Of a DNA stretch of 64,000 nt, positions 12,555-25,575 are shown piece by piece. The stretch's first letter is position 1, and each line of letters opens with the position of its first letter. The translations under genes were made by a program, and so were the position numbers. The stretch comes from Progne subis subis (lineage: Eukaryota; Chordata; Aves; Passeriformes; Hirundinidae). The stretch covers positions 558,001-622,000 of the forward strand of contig JAKJHU010000157.1 in the NCBI GenBank assembly GCA_022316685.1, in the 5' to 3' direction. The notes under the pieces are model-generated. The model saw only the letters and a list, made by a program, of their open reading frames with translations, made no database searches and had not been told where the DNA came from.

Positions 12555-12790
12555 TCTTCTGTACTCAGCACCTGTGGTACTGCACATGGAACACTGCAGG
12601 CCCGGGTCAGCGCCATCAGTTTCATCTCCTGTAACTACAAAGTGGAGAGGGAGCAGCAGAGATCCACCAGGATAGCTTAAGGCTGAATCCTATGACACAA
12701 GAAAAGGCCAGGACTGCCTGGTTTAAGTGGACAAAGTGAAGGCCAAAGGGCAAGCCAACTACAGTCTATCAAGAGGGAAACATCCTTCTC
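12555..12790 (+). mobile_element. Diverged internal CR1 LINE fragment
   Basis: It aligns by eye to the sense CR1 region 'CAGCACTGGTGAGGCTGCAC ... CAGCAGAGGGCCACGAAGAT', e.g. CTCAGCACCTGTGGTACTGC and GCAGCAGAGATCCACCAGGA. It is clearly decayed. It may be the body of an old copy separated from its 3' end. Confidence 0.55.
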
Positions 12791-13913
12791 TGATTCTCTA
12801 TATTCTGTACTTATAGAATCTCCAAGTCATTTAAGCCAAGCACTTTCCTTCTCTGCAATTAGGACGTGGCATGTTTGTATTGGTACACTGGTATTTTCTC
12901 AGTACAGGAAATTTTAATTTTCTGTCATTTTGATATAAAAACTGCTTTGACATAAACCATAACTGCTCGAGGCCTTTCCAGTTAGAAAAAAATAACATCA
13001 AGTGATGTTATAACCTGTTGTTTATCATAGCAATATCTCTGAATAAATGAGTAACGTTATAGCCTCTATATAAATGTCCTCAGCAGCATTCAAACCTACT
13101 CCAAGTGTTCTGCCACCAAATCAAGCAATAGTTCCTCATGTTTTCCTAAAAGATCATGCTAATTGCATCTTTTAACGATGATGCATTTTAAGCCAAATTT
13201 TACCTACAGTCTTCCAGCTTCTGGGGGGGTCTATCAAATTCTAAAGAAAATACTTATTTCCTCTACCTATGAAATCTAACAGGTGCAGAATGGGAGCTGG
13301 AGTTTCAGACCCATCTGCATCCCATTTTGAATGCCAGGTAAGGCCCAGTGAATTGCCAGCACACGCACTGCTCACGCCAACAGCTTTGTGAGCACGGGCA
13401 CACTAACACAACTGCCACTCACCTTCATGAAGGAGATGTGAGAATAACAAAATCTCATTTATCCCAGGCTGTTTTCCTCTGAGATATCCTCTACACAAGC
13501 ATACTCATGCTGTGCAGTGATGGGACACTGGGAAGCCAGGGCACCAGTACGTTATCCAGAGTGGATTCAGAGAGGTCTGTCAGGTTTTCCTAGACCCAGC
13601 TGTAGCTGCCTTGATTTAGTGACAGACAACTGTTCTGCTCCCAGAACTGCATGTCCTCTAGACTCCCCTTCCCCGTCTTCGGCTGTGTCTCCTGGATGGA
13701 CCCTGCAGGCACACAAAGACACTTGTCCTGTCTCTGCATCTATTTAAGACGACTGCTCTAAAGACTGTAGTTCTTCAAGAACACTTGCAGTAGAGAAGAA
13801 AAGAAATTGGTAAATGAAGATTCCACTTGGGAATCATGCTACTAACTTGACTAACTAACAAAAGTCACCTGCTGTGTGGGCTGAGCACATGTTCCAGCTC
13901 AGCTCTCTAGTTT
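12791..13913. other. Noncoding stretch, nothing supported
   Basis: No gene or clear repeat. A 76-codon plus-strand frame at 13517-13747 has no recognisable domain. Confidence 0.55.
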
Positions 13914-14098
13914 GTAGAATCATAGAAAGGTTTGGGTTGGAAGGGACTCTGAAGATCATCTTTATCCAACCTCTTGCCATGGGCAGGGACACCTTCCACT
14001 AGACCAAGGTGTTCCAGCCCGGCCTTGAACACTTCCAGGGATGCAGCAGCCACCGCTTCCCTGGGCAACCAGTGCCAGGGCCTCACCAGAGGCACTGG
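13914..14098 (-). mobile_element. CR1 LINE 3' end
   Basis: Reverse complement of a CR1 3' terminus: GAATCATAGAAAGGTTTGGG, CCATGGGCAGGGACACCTTC, then CTTGAACACTTCCAGGGATG. It is well preserved, so relatively young. Confidence 0.95.
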
Positions 14099-14756
14099 TT
14101 CAGAAGAATGACAGCCAGGGATCAGTATTTTTTACTCCCGAGAGCATCCTTCCAAAGCTTCCCCGCTTCCTCTGAATGAGCGTACACCACGCCTCCTGCA
14201 CACAAAGATTTGTCAGCAGTGAGGTACCTAAAGAAGTCACTTTAGTACCTACAGAGCAAGTCAGTAGGAGGTAACAAATATTCACATGTATTTTTTAAAA
14301 GGTAATCTTTCCAACAAGGTAATCTCTAATGTACTCTAACCCACGTACCCGTACTGTTACCTTGAGCACTCTTGGCGCTTTAAATACCCACTGTTGCTTC
14401 ACACGGGAATTCGCCCCAGCAGTGGAGCCAGTGAAATAGGAACATGACTGCTCTCTAGGCAGCCAGCAGAACTGAAGTTTCTCACAAGTGAGTCTATCAA
14501 CGATTTTGTTTCAATGATATGTTCAGACTGCTAAATTGGGTAAAACGAATCCTTTGTTTAATTTTCATCTCATCCCTGAAAAGATAAATTCACCTGCCTG
14601 AATAAGGAAAACAAGCACAGATGAGGTTTTTTCTAAGCACAGAGAAATAGCAAGTCATAGAAAACTGTAGGTACAGTCAACTAGCTTAAAAAAAATTCTT
14701 ATCAGTACAGAATTAAACAGCCAAATTTGTCTGCAATTTTAGAGTTCTTTGACTAA

Positions 14757-15045
14757 AACAGAATCTCAGAGGTGCTGAGGGTGGGAGGCACCTCTGAAGA
14801 CTGGCCAGTCCAAGCTCTGCTCACAGCAGCTGCTCAGGACCACATCCAGTCAGGGTTTGAGTATCTCCAAGGATGGAGATTCAGCTGCCTGTTCCCTTAT
14901 TTCACAATTCTCACAGTAACAAGTTTTTTCTGAGCATCAAACAGAACATTCTGTATTTCAGTCTCTGAGCACTGCCTTTTGTCCTGTCACTGGATGACTG
15001 CCTCATTTCCTTACTAGCCCATCATCAGGTTTTTGTACACATGGG
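14757..15045 (-). mobile_element. CR1 LINE fragment, older subfamily
   Basis: Reverse-complement CR1 with ATCTCCAAGGATGGAGATTC and TTTGTCCTGTCACTGGATG. More diverged than the copy at 13.9 kb. Confidence 0.85.
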
Positions 15046-16136
15046 TAAGACCTTCCCCTTCCCTTTGCCCTTAATGTGTATTTGCCCACCACCATTTAAA
15101 ACCTGAGCAGTCAGTAAGAGGTCCCATTTTACGAGAACGCTGGCTCCCTCCGGACATACCACCTTCCAAAACTGCAGCATGAATGGGTAAAACACACCAA
15201 GCTCACAAACCAGTACTGTTGGAAGTAGCATACTTCTTTGATAATGTCTGTATTTAGAGGAGATTAACTTTTTTTCCCCATTTTTGCATCAGACAGGAAG
15301 TTTCCATCACAGTGAGGTTTTCAGGCCAGAAACCAGTGTTTTGCTTGTAAAATACTAAGCCTGAAGCACTACAGGAGAGCAGCAGAAAAGGGTTTTATCA
15401 TTATTCTTCACGCTTTAATTACCTTTATCAAATGCCAACTGAGACAAGCTATTTTTAAACCCTACCACTGATTCCGTAATTACATTAACTTAACACAGAT
15501 TTTATTATTCTCTGCTTATACAGGTCTATTCTAAGTAAACCTTAATACATTTGTGCAGCAAGTACCATAGGCTATTTACACACCAATCAATTGGAAAATA
15601 GCAACTTCCAGACACAACTTGAGGTTCAACTTGTCAGTTGAACACCCACAAATTACAAAAGAAAACCAAAGGATACAATGAAATTATTTAACACTTCAGT
15701 AGCAGAGATGAGTGGTCATTAAAAGATTTGCTATTATGTAGTAGAAATACAATTTGCAATAGTGCAAATACAAATTGACACGGTGTAATTTTAGTATTAC
15801 TTACGCAGTATCATTTTTATACATCCCCGAGAAAACAAACAAGGAAAACACCTTTTTTTTAAATCATAATTTTCAGAGTTAATATATGCCAGTAAATAGT
15901 AATATTTGCCAAAAAGCAATGGAAGGTTATTAAATTGCTTTATTAGATCATAATGATTGATATTAAAAACTTCCCGTTTTATTTATCAGTTTTACCTTAG
16001 ATAAATCTATATACTGAGTTAGACAGATGAGTCTTTCTGGAGGCCCTGGATAAAAGGTGTCCAGCACTGAAGCAGTCTTCAACACTGAACTGCTGAAAAG
16101 AAAATTGAGAAGAAAAATGCCACAACCCCCTCCCCC
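15046..16136. other. Noncoding stretch, nothing supported
   Basis: AT-rich DNA with no supported gene or repeat. Confidence 0.55.
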
Positions 16137-16545
16137 GCAAAAGCATTATGAAGAACAGCTGAAAGAGCAGAGGTTGTTTAACCTGGAGCAGAAGAGGTTC
16201 AGTGGGGACATTTGCTCTCCACAACTCCCCGACAGGAGGTTGTGGCCAGGTGAGGATCAGGCTCTGCTTCCACGGAACAGGTGACAGAAGAGAAAACGGC
16301 CCTAACCCAGCCACGGGAGGTTTGGATTGGACCTCAGGAAGAATTTCTTCACAGCAAGGATGGTCAGGCATTGGAAGGGGCTGCCCAGGGAGGTGGTGGA
16401 GTCCCCATCCCTGGAGCCATTCCAAGGATAACTGGACATGGCACGCAGTGCTCTGGTCTGGGTGACAAGGTGGGGATCAGGCAGAGGCTGGACTTGCTGA
16501 CCCCAGAGGACTTTTCTCCAGTCTAAATGATTCTGGGATTCTATT
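16137..16545 (+). mobile_element. CR1 LINE 3' portion, well preserved
   Basis: Sense CR1 running from the 'TTTAACCTGGAGCAGAAGAG' segment through GGAAGGGGCTGCCCAGGGAG to a terminal GATTCTGGGATTCTATTCTA. It closely resembles, in inverted orientation, the copy at 25.3 kb. Open frames here are pieces of repeat, not genes. Confidence 0.95.
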
Positions 16546-19500
16546 CTACAGATAGGGAAAACTGGATATGGAGAAAAGGCAGGAGAGCAGCCCACTGCAA
16601 AGAAAGGAGAAGTTGGCCACTAACAATGTCAGGAGGGACAGCCCAGCAAGAACTAACACAGAGTTTACATCTAACACTTCAAAAGTAGGGATGCAGGGAG
16701 AAAAATGAGCAAGCTGTCACAGACTAACACACACAAGCAGCACTATGAACTGGAACTAGTGCCAAAAGTCTTCCAAAAATTTCTTTTCCTGGGCAAGGTC
16801 CTAACAAGGATTTGGAGTCAAGTTCAGATGGGCTTTTTATGGCCAAACAACCCTTAGAATTTTTAATAGCTGGTGACTGAGCACACCAAGAAAGGCAGAG
16901 CACACCCATCTCACATCTGCTGTCTTCTCCAAAGCTGGGACCTTCAGACATGGGAAACTTCTAGTTAAATCTTTCTTAAACCAAGGAGAAAATTTAATCC
17001 AATTCTTCCATATCCTTCCCAGTGAGTGTTCAAAAGCATCTCTCTCAAATATTCAGCTCTTTCTCAAACATTCAAAGAAAGCAGACTATCATCACAAGGG
17101 GGGGTGAAAGGATGGACAAAGGAGGGAGAAAAAACCCTAAATCTATTACCATGAAAAATTATGTTTAATAAATCCAAATCTTGCTAGACAATCTATTAAC
17201 ACAAGTTTAAAGGGTGGAGAATAGAAAGAAGGAGCAAGGGTCCCAAAACATAAAAAATTCATGCTGTTTGATTTGAAAAGCTTCTTTTACACATTTTGAG
17301 CTGAGCAAAAAATGCTTTTTAGGAATATTCTCGCCATTGTGTAACTTGCACATATGTGCTAACTCAAAATATAATGCAACCCTTCATTGTTCTGGAAAAC
17401 TAAAGGAATGCTAAGTATAGCTCAAATCCTGACAATATTTTTTAAAAATACCTAATTCGTTCATTCTATGTTCTTCTGCTTTGATAATTATTTCTTTTCA
17501 TCTCTCCCTGACTCACACTGAGGCGACCAAAGGAGAATGAATAAATAGAGGTGGGAGGGGAGTTGAGAAGTAGCATGGACTTGAAAAGCTCTGAATGCCT
17601 TCAATCTTCTGGAAAATCACAAGCACCAATCTTTTAACTTCTGTAATTAAAGACTCATGACATGAGCTGAACAGCTCTTAGGAGTTCATTGCTAGGTACA
17701 ATTACATTTTAAAGGTTTTTCCTCATTTTTTGGTGCTGCTTTTAGCATCTAACACAATATTTTAAAAACTATACTTTTAATTCCATACTGAAAAACAGAA
17801 CCTGACTTGCAGTTATAAAGGGCAAGAAAAAATTGTCGGAGAGGCACCAGAGGAGCCAGAGCTCTGCCATTCCTCAGCCATGCTGGTTTGAGACATTCGC
17901 ACTCATCTCCCAATGGGAAACTACACCTTGATTTTATGGGAGACAGAAATGACAGTAAACCATGCTGAAACTCTCAACCAAAAGCAAGGGGAAGATGTAT
18001 TTTCCCCACAGTGAAGTGTGATGCCTCATCTGTGCTGCCCTGGGGATGCCCCAAATCTCTGAGGCCATGTCGTCTTCTAAGTATTGCTAGACTGCCCTCA
18101 TGATACAAAATAGAAAAAGCAGAAAGAATCTTTAAAATAGGGAAAGAGAACAGGCATGATGGTGTCCACCATGTTCAGATTTTAACTAATGCTCATGTAC
18201 AAATCTGTGGCAAGATTTTGAGTTGTTACTTCAAATAGCTCCTTTACTCTCAATTTGCTGTCTAATTTTGGCAGCTGTTGTCAGCAGGTAGTTTAGAAGT
18301 ACAATACTCACTCCTCAAAAAGGATATTGCATGTCACCACTCTCTGTGCCACATTCACACCAACCCACATCCACAACGAATTGTACTGGATAATTGGTCA
18401 CATTTGAAGAATAAGAACTAAATTTTCTAAGGACTAAAAATTGCTCAGTACTCCCTACAATTAAAAGACAATAGTATGTACAATACGCTGTATTTCAACT
18501 CTAAATTTAGAAAAATCACTATCTCCAAGTCCAACACAGAAAGTTTTAAAGAAATTATCTGCATCAAACGCACGAGTAACGTTTTATATTTAAGAGAAAG
18601 AAGTGAAATACAAAATGAAAAAACGAAAAAATAAAATTGCAGTTTAAATCAAGTTGAAGTGAGTGAAAGTAACAACATGGGGCCAAAACAAGGCTGTAAA
18701 AGAAGGAGCGTGCAGGTTCCCTTTTTTCAAGGAGAAAGAGTAGTAATTCTGTCAGTGCTCAGGAGATAGGAATCAGGAGAAAGGAAATGCATTTGAAAGT
18801 AATCCATGTCAGACTGCTAATACCAACATACATCTCTTTGACATTAACAGAGACCAACAAACACAAATAATGTGCAGACAGTAGATAATCTGTTTATATT
18901 TCTACTTTGCTTTTCAGTTAAGGATATATTTTGTGTAATGAAAGGGTTTACTGAAAGCTACAAAGTTCTGCAATTTTTCAGTAATTATTCGGCAATTGTT
19001 GCAATTAAGGAGACAAAAATAGTAGTTGATAATTTCTCCCAAAGAACAGCAATCTCTGTTGATATGAGCAAGGTTCTCAGGTTCTCCATCACTCAGTTTT
19101 TACTCTTGATTCTCCTATATAGATGTGTTTAACAAAATCAAGTAACTATTAATTTTTAACTCCCCAAACACAAATTTTATCAAGGCCTTAGTAAATGCTC
19201 AGACCTTGTGGATTCCAAGTCCTCTGGTTTTTAATAATACAATCATATCTGGAATTGGTTTGGCATGTAAATGTAGCAAAATAACATGTTCAGAGAGTTA
19301 GTTTGTACCTTAAGAAATGGCTATATAAATAAATTTCTCTTTTTTCCCCTCCAGTATTTTCAAGCAGGGAGAATGCTTCTAAGTTTTGCAAACAAACAAA
19401 CAAACAAACAAACAAAATCCCAAACATTTCTTTACACGTATCTAATAGCAGAAAGGGAGAATAGCACTGTTCAAAGGACTGTGGACAAGGAATTAGCACT

Positions 19501-20852
19501 GGAAAATCCTATCAGGACAGATTTTCCCACTTCCACACTTAGAGACGGAGCAGGCAAATGGCCTGAATTCATTTTTCACAACAGTGAAAAGAAAGAGAAA
19601 GGTATTTTTAGAAGAGGAATAAAACCAAGAGAAGTCTTGGTTTTAAGAGAAAGTCTCAGCTGAGACGTTCTCCTTCCAGGATTCCTACCAATAATTCCTC
19701 TTTGCAAATACAAGAAAATCTAAACCCCAAATAAAGGAGTAAGAGTAAGGCAAGAGTCTGGGTTGGTAAGGAAGTTGCACAAAGCAAATTAATTACCTTC
19801 ATTAGTAGCTGTACACTCTGGGAATCACAACATATATACCTGACCAACTGAGTCTAAGCATGCTGTGACTTGTACAGATATAACTTAATTTATCTTTCAT
19901 AGGAAACAGAACAAATGATTGAACATAAATACCTAAGTTTGAGCAGCTACACTACAGGCCATGTTGGGTACTGGTACTGAGCAGTTCAGTGTCCCACACA
20001 ATATTGGCCTTGTTTAGAAAACTGAAAAAATACCTGGAATTTTTCAGAATAGGAAACTACTCAACTCGATTGCATTCAGCATTACTTGGAGACTTCTTTT
20101 TGCATGTACCTTTACAATGATTCAAAATTTTCCTTATATCAAACAGTAACAAAACAAGCAAATTTTTAATAGCTGTGTCCTGCGATGACATCATTTGCCT
20201 GTTTTGTGCAACTACTGAAAAACATTCAATCTGAGCGAGTACATTACCCCCAACCTCCTTGCTTGTGCTGTGTGGGGTATTTCTTGTCTTACTGAGCAGC
20301 CTCACTTAAAGCTCCTCCCTCTGTTTGCAAATCCTCAATCTCACTAATAAAAGAACTCTCGCATCAGTAAATACTACCCAGAGCCCATATTATTTCCATT
20401 ACTAACACTAATGGCAATTAGGTAACTCTGTCTCAGCTCTGACTCAGACATCCTCATTTCACCACCATTATTCTTCAAACTCTCAGGCCGAGCAAGGCTT
20501 TAAATCATTATTGCTCCTGGGTTTTACTTTTATTTCTTGATTTTAACGCAATATACACTTACTTTGCTGAGAAAAAAACACTGGTTTTCCACATAATCAC
20601 TGAATATTTTCCAAGCCTTTTGGCAAGATGAGGAATCAAAACTATGGAGAGATGCATGAATTAAATAACAAGATCAGCAGTCAACTGAACACAGTAATAC
20701 AAAAGTTCTTAGTATAAATGGGGAATATGATGGTAACTATTAAAATTTGTGCAACAGTTTTAATATTTGATTTAAATGGTGTGTATATCTATACATTTAG
20801 TACGTTAGATACAAAAGGAATCTGAACAGTATAAAAATTAAAAGGAAAACTA
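16546..20852. other. Noncoding stretch with one microsatellite
   Basis: AT-rich DNA. An (AAAC)n array of about seven units lies at 19389-19416. No gene, RNA or transposon is supported elsewhere. Confidence 0.6.
19389..19416. repeat. (AAAC)n microsatellite
   Basis: About seven perfect CAAA units. Confidence 0.95.
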
Positions 20853-20853
20853 T

Positions 20854-21230
20854 TGTAATGCATTAATTGGGTTTATATTGTGTTTCATCAGATTTGTAAT
20901 GTTTTCCCTTTCCCCTTGGAAACTGTATCACGTGGTTTGTCACTGCTCGGCAGTACCCATCTCCCACACTGGAATGTAACCCAACTCTGTTCCACTCCTG
21001 CCTTATCCCTGATTGGGCAGTGGCTTGTCCCTGCCTCCAGGTCTGTCCCATTGGGGAAAAAGCCCCGGCATGGGCGGAGCTGAGCTCTCTCTGGCACCGG
21101 TGAGCCAAGGGGGAAGAGCTCCAGCCAGGCAGGGCAGGACTCGAGAATAAAGCCAGTATTCCCCCGGTGAGAGAGCAGGCTCTTTCCTTTTGCCATCAGC
21201 GGTTGTCTGGTCTCATAAAGAAACTCCACA
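20854..21230 (+). repeat. Left (5') LTR of the remnant
   Basis: About 377 bp, TG...CA. It contains a TATA-like TTTATATT near the start, CCATTGGGG, AATAAAG and the U5 stretch GTTGTCTGGTCTCATAAAG. The following GGGCGCCA at 21233-21240 sits where a primer-binding site should be, but I cannot assign a tRNA. Confidence 0.7.
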
Positions 21231-21584
21231 TCGGGCGCCAAACATGTGGATCAAAGCCACAAGGGGCTCCCAGAAAGCTGGAAGAACCCCTCGGCGGGGA
21301 CGTGGCCGAGGATTCTCACACAGGTACGTGAGTCACGAAATGTAGCCCACCCATGCAGAGACACAGACCCGTCAGGCTTGGCGTTCACTGTGGAGTCTCC
21401 AAAACACAGAATTCTACAGGCCAGGGCGGCAGTTTTCTCCTTTGGACTTAAAGAACCCATCGGAGTGCTGCGAAGAAGCCCCCGACTGGCAGGCTGCTCC
21501 CAGAGAGCGACCACATGTTCGTGGAAAGATGACCCTGGGATCCGGGACTGGAAGCTCTTTTTGCACCAAAAAGGGTCAGTCTCA

Positions 21585-21926
21585 GGCAAAAGGAAAGAGC
21601 CTGCTCTCTCACGGGGGGAATATTGGCTTTGTTCTGGAGTCCTGCCCTGCCTGGCTGGAGCTCTTTCCCCTTGGCTCACCGGTGCCAGAGGGAGCTCAGC
21701 TCTGCCCATGCCGGGGCTTTTTCCCCAATGGGACAGACCTGGAGGCAGGGACAAGCCACTGCCCAATCAGGGACAAAGTGGGAGCGGAACAGAGTTGGGT
21801 TACATTCCAGTGTGGGAGATGGGCGCGGCCCAGCAGGGACAAACCACGTGATACAGTTTCCAAGGGGAAAGGGAAAACATTACAAATCTGATGAAACATA
21901 ATATAAACCCAATTAATGCATTACAA
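21585..21926 (-). repeat. Right LTR copy, inverted and U5-truncated
   Basis: This is the reverse complement of the left LTR from its U3 start to CTTTTGCC. The match stops abruptly where the left copy continues ATCAGCGG. Confidence 0.8.
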
Positions 21927-24900
21927 CAGAAAACTGTATTAACATTTGACTTGTAAGGAGAAAATGACTGACTATAATTAAGACAAGTGAGTACCCTACA
22001 TTTGCATTTAGCATTCAGAACATTATACATTGTCACTGGATTTGGAACATTTTATGCTAAAACCTCTCTCAAAACAGACAGGTGTCTTTTCCACTTAACG
22101 GTGGTTAAATCTCTTGGCAGTAGTACGTGCATTAAATATGACCAATGTTAACAGGAATAAAGGTTATTTTCTTTTAGACAGTGGCATTCAGAAGAAGTCA
22201 TTTTCTCTAATTGGCTTCTGCCTACGAGCACCTACTCTGAGAGACGACAGAGGCAGAGAAGCATTGCTGCCATGCAGTACAACAGAAGCGCAGATGGTTT
22301 GTAACAAGAAATGAAGATGAGACATTTGAAACTCTACTGACACTCTTATGCTGCAAATTACAAAGCAGTTTCTGAGACAAACTGAAGTTACTTTAAATAA
22401 TTACTAATGTAAAGTCATAAAATTAAGTAAGGTAAACTAAAGTTGATAAATTTCATTTTCCTGCTGCTCCTTAAGAAAATTAACTCTCTTCAGCAAGGAA
22501 TCTCCTTGGTTTCAGCAACCAAACAGCCTCTATTTCTCTTTGGAAATAGGACCCCAATTGACACCTACTCAGCAATATTTTCCTTCTACTTTATTGGCGA
22601 AACTGAACAATTATCTCAGATAAGCCATCAGATAGCCATCTACAGCCATCAGGATCCACACCGCACCCGTGCTCCCTGCAGTGGTGCCTGGCACAGCTCT
22701 GAGGCTCCATCATCTGCCCCTGGACAAATGGACAAATCCACACCAAGCGTGACACAGGAGGCAGCATGAAAGCTCCTTCAGACCTGTGGCAAATCAGTTA
22801 CTTGTGAAACAACAAGAGCAGGATTTGGCAACACAGGGAACTACCGGGCTACTCAAATTGAGCCTGGGCCTTCTCTTCTGCCTTCAGTCCCATGTAATTT
22901 ATTTAAAGTTCTGTTCTGCAGACTGTAAATTCTTGCATCAAAAGTAAAGAACAGCAACAGAAGATCCAGAAGAATCCTCACACAGTGCTTCAGGTAAAAG
23001 CAGTCCATTATACACTCCACTTTCAATAGATTTATTATCCCTTCTCTTTATTCTCCCAAATGTTCTGTTGTTGCATCCCTTGAGCAGGCTTTACAAAACT
23101 TTGCCTTCCTCCTGAAAACATGCTCTGTTCCAGTAACTTTAATAGTGGTAATTAAATGTTAGCACTGACACCACTCACACACCATCTTGTAATTAAAAGT
23201 GTCCATGGGTATTATTTGTTTCAAATCTGTTTGGAAAAGCTTCACCAGCATTCTCTGACTTCTCATTTATCTTTTCAGTTCCCTTATATTTGTAGCAAAA
23301 AATCCCAAGGCTGCCTTCCGTGCCCAATGACAGAACAATGTTATCCTGTAACTGCCTAAGACAGCTTTTCATGGAACTTACTTGCCCTCACCAATACATC
23401 ACTATTAGTGATGCATTAAAATGTATTTTTAGCCTTATCTCTTATGGAAATGAATCTTTCCCACGAACTCCAGCTTTCTCTCAGTTTGTATCTCCTTCCA
23501 ATACCCATGGCCAGGGGCAGCAGGAGGGAATTTACACTGACATATATGGGAAAGGCACTTGGCATTTTTAATTGTTGCCCATTTAATTAATAAATATTAA
23601 TAATAATATGTCCATAAATATTGTCTAAAAAACTGTTTATGACCAGTAGGTCAGAAAAAGAAAATGAACTATTTCAAAATTTGTGTTTTCACAAAATTCT
23701 TGCCTCTACCAATCTGTCCTGCCCGGCACTGATTGCAAAGCCAGTATTTGCTGCACTTGTGAATAACTAGCTAGTTGCTTACCAAAACCCACTTACGTAT
23801 TTTTAAAAGGATGGAACACTACATTTAGAGTGGTTTTTTTTTATTTCTGGGGGTGTGGTCCTGAGGACATGAGTAGAGGTAGCTCAGGAGGTTAAAATCC
23901 ATGACAAAAATCAGTCTTGTTTTAAATTTTGGCCAAAACCCTCTTCTGCTCTGTGCTGTACGCACTTCTGTTTGATATTTAGGTAACTCTGAGCAACTGT
24001 TCTTGCAACAATGTCTTCTATGTCATTCACTTTTCTTATTTTTCCAAGACTGAAATTAGTTCTCATGTAGCAACATACAGCACAATTTCTTTCACAAAGG
24101 GAACCACAATTATGTCCCTGACCATAGGGTTTGTACCTTCATTTTTTTTTTTACTTTTGGGGTCATCTGTGTTTTAATCATTATTCAAACAAATTAATTT
24201 TCCTCGATAACTTCAAGCATTTAGTTCTTCTTTTGGGGTGGACTGAGACCTTTACTTCTAAACCTAGACAGAAGACAGTAAAAGGCACATGATAATCAAT
24301 GATAGGCATCATCTGCAGCATGAGGCACCTGGGGAACATCCCTACAGCAATCACAGCTGTATCTATTCACAGTAACAATACCTTTTGTCAGCTTCCTATT
24401 TTGAATAAAGCATCACGAGTTCCACTACAGACAGTGTTTTACATAAAGCCTTACATTTATTTACAGTCAGCAATTCATCCCCACCCACATTCTCCATAAA
24501 TACACTACCAGTACAATTTATCGCTCATTTAATCTTCCCATAAGCAATGCTGCAACAATCCCATAAACCACTGATTTAAACCTCCATAGCCACATCCATG
24601 CAAGTATTAGAATTATCCTGCTACTTTACTCAGGCTTTAGAAAGCCATATGTAGTGGTGCACCAGTACTTCCTGCACTAACAACCAAGACTCTTACTAGA
24701 ATTTTTCTGCCCATACCATATAGATAGGGTACTATTCACATCCTCTTATTCACCTAGAAATGCCATAAACACGAACAACTAACTGTACCTGGAAGCCTGG
24801 GAAGTATGGTTAAGTTGGTATGAAAAAGTTCATTTTTCACTGTAGAGTATTTCTTCTATAATGGTACCAGAATGACACTCAGTTCAGACAGAGCATCCAG

Positions 24901-25299
24901 TTACCTCTGCCAGAGGCTGCAGCATCTGTCAGATTTCAGAACACTGGCTGTAAGCAAAGGAATGGCTGAACGTTTCCCTGCTTTACCCAAAATTTACACT
25001 GGCCCATTCTGAAGCATGCTGACTCCCCAGGACAGAGTTTTCACATCACTCTTCGGATTCTTCAAATTATTTTTATGGAGACAAATTTGCCACTAATGTC
25101 AGTGTAAGATTTTTCTTACTGTTTTTTGCTGCAAGGTATTTTTGGGCTGATCTGGAGAAAATGCAGCCTCATCAAAAGCAGAAGTTTTCTTCACACTTTA
25201 AGGTGGAAAACTTCCAAACTCTGGAAATCGGCCTGTCTGGTTATCCTGAGAAACACAATGACAGCTTTCCTGAGAAAGCCCTTGCTAAGCTTTCTGTTT
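21927..25299. other. Noncoding stretch, nothing supported
   Basis: AT-rich DNA with short T runs. No supported gene, RNA or transposon. Confidence 0.6.
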
Positions 25300-25575
25300 C
25301 ACAGAATTATAGAACCAATTAGGTTGGAAAAAACCTCTAAGATCATCGAGTACAACCTATGACCCAACCCCACTTTGTCAACCAGCCCAGAGCTGAGTGC
25401 CACGTTCAGCTGTTCCTTGAACAGCCCCAGGGATGGGGACTCCACCACTTCCCTGGGCAGCCCCTTCCAATGCCTGAGCACTGTTCTCATGAAGAAATTC
25501 TTTCTGATGTCCAACCTGAAACTCTCCTGGCTCAGCCTGAGGCTGTGTCCTCTTGTCCTGCTCCCTACAAGCTAG
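25300..25575 (-). mobile_element. CR1 LINE 3' end
   Basis: Reverse-complement CR1 beginning CACAGAATTATAGAACC, followed by AAGATCATCGAGTACAACC and TTCCCTGGGCAGCCCCTTCC. It is well preserved and of the same subfamily as the copy at 16.1 kb. Confidence 0.95.

Larger units (their letters stand above)
20853..21926 (+). mobile_element. Endogenous retrovirus remnant with inverted LTR pair (palindromic)
   Basis: Two arms of 342 bp (20853-21194 and 21585-21926) are inverted copies, about 95% identical by eye, around a 390-bp centre. The left arm continues as a full LTR with U3, AATAAAG (about 21142-21148) and U5 ending ACTCCACA at 21230. A leader follows with a consensus splice donor CAG|GTACGT at 21321-21329. 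The right arm is a reversed partial LTR lacking the last U5 bases, and its poly(A) signal reads AACAAA. Both outer ends are therefore U3 ends (TTGTAATG...CATTACAA). A 7-bp GAAAACT occurs just outside each end (20845-20851, 21929-21935), possibly the target duplication. No gag, pol or env is present. Confidence 0.8.

Noticed and set aside
16057..16595. Cluster of overlapping 75-142-codon frames
   Set aside because: All lie over the CR1 copy at 16.1-16.5 kb.
21246..21851. 201-codon plus-strand frame
   Set aside because: It runs from the retroviral leader into the reversed LTR copy, so it is an accident of repeat sequence and resembles no gag or other retroviral protein.
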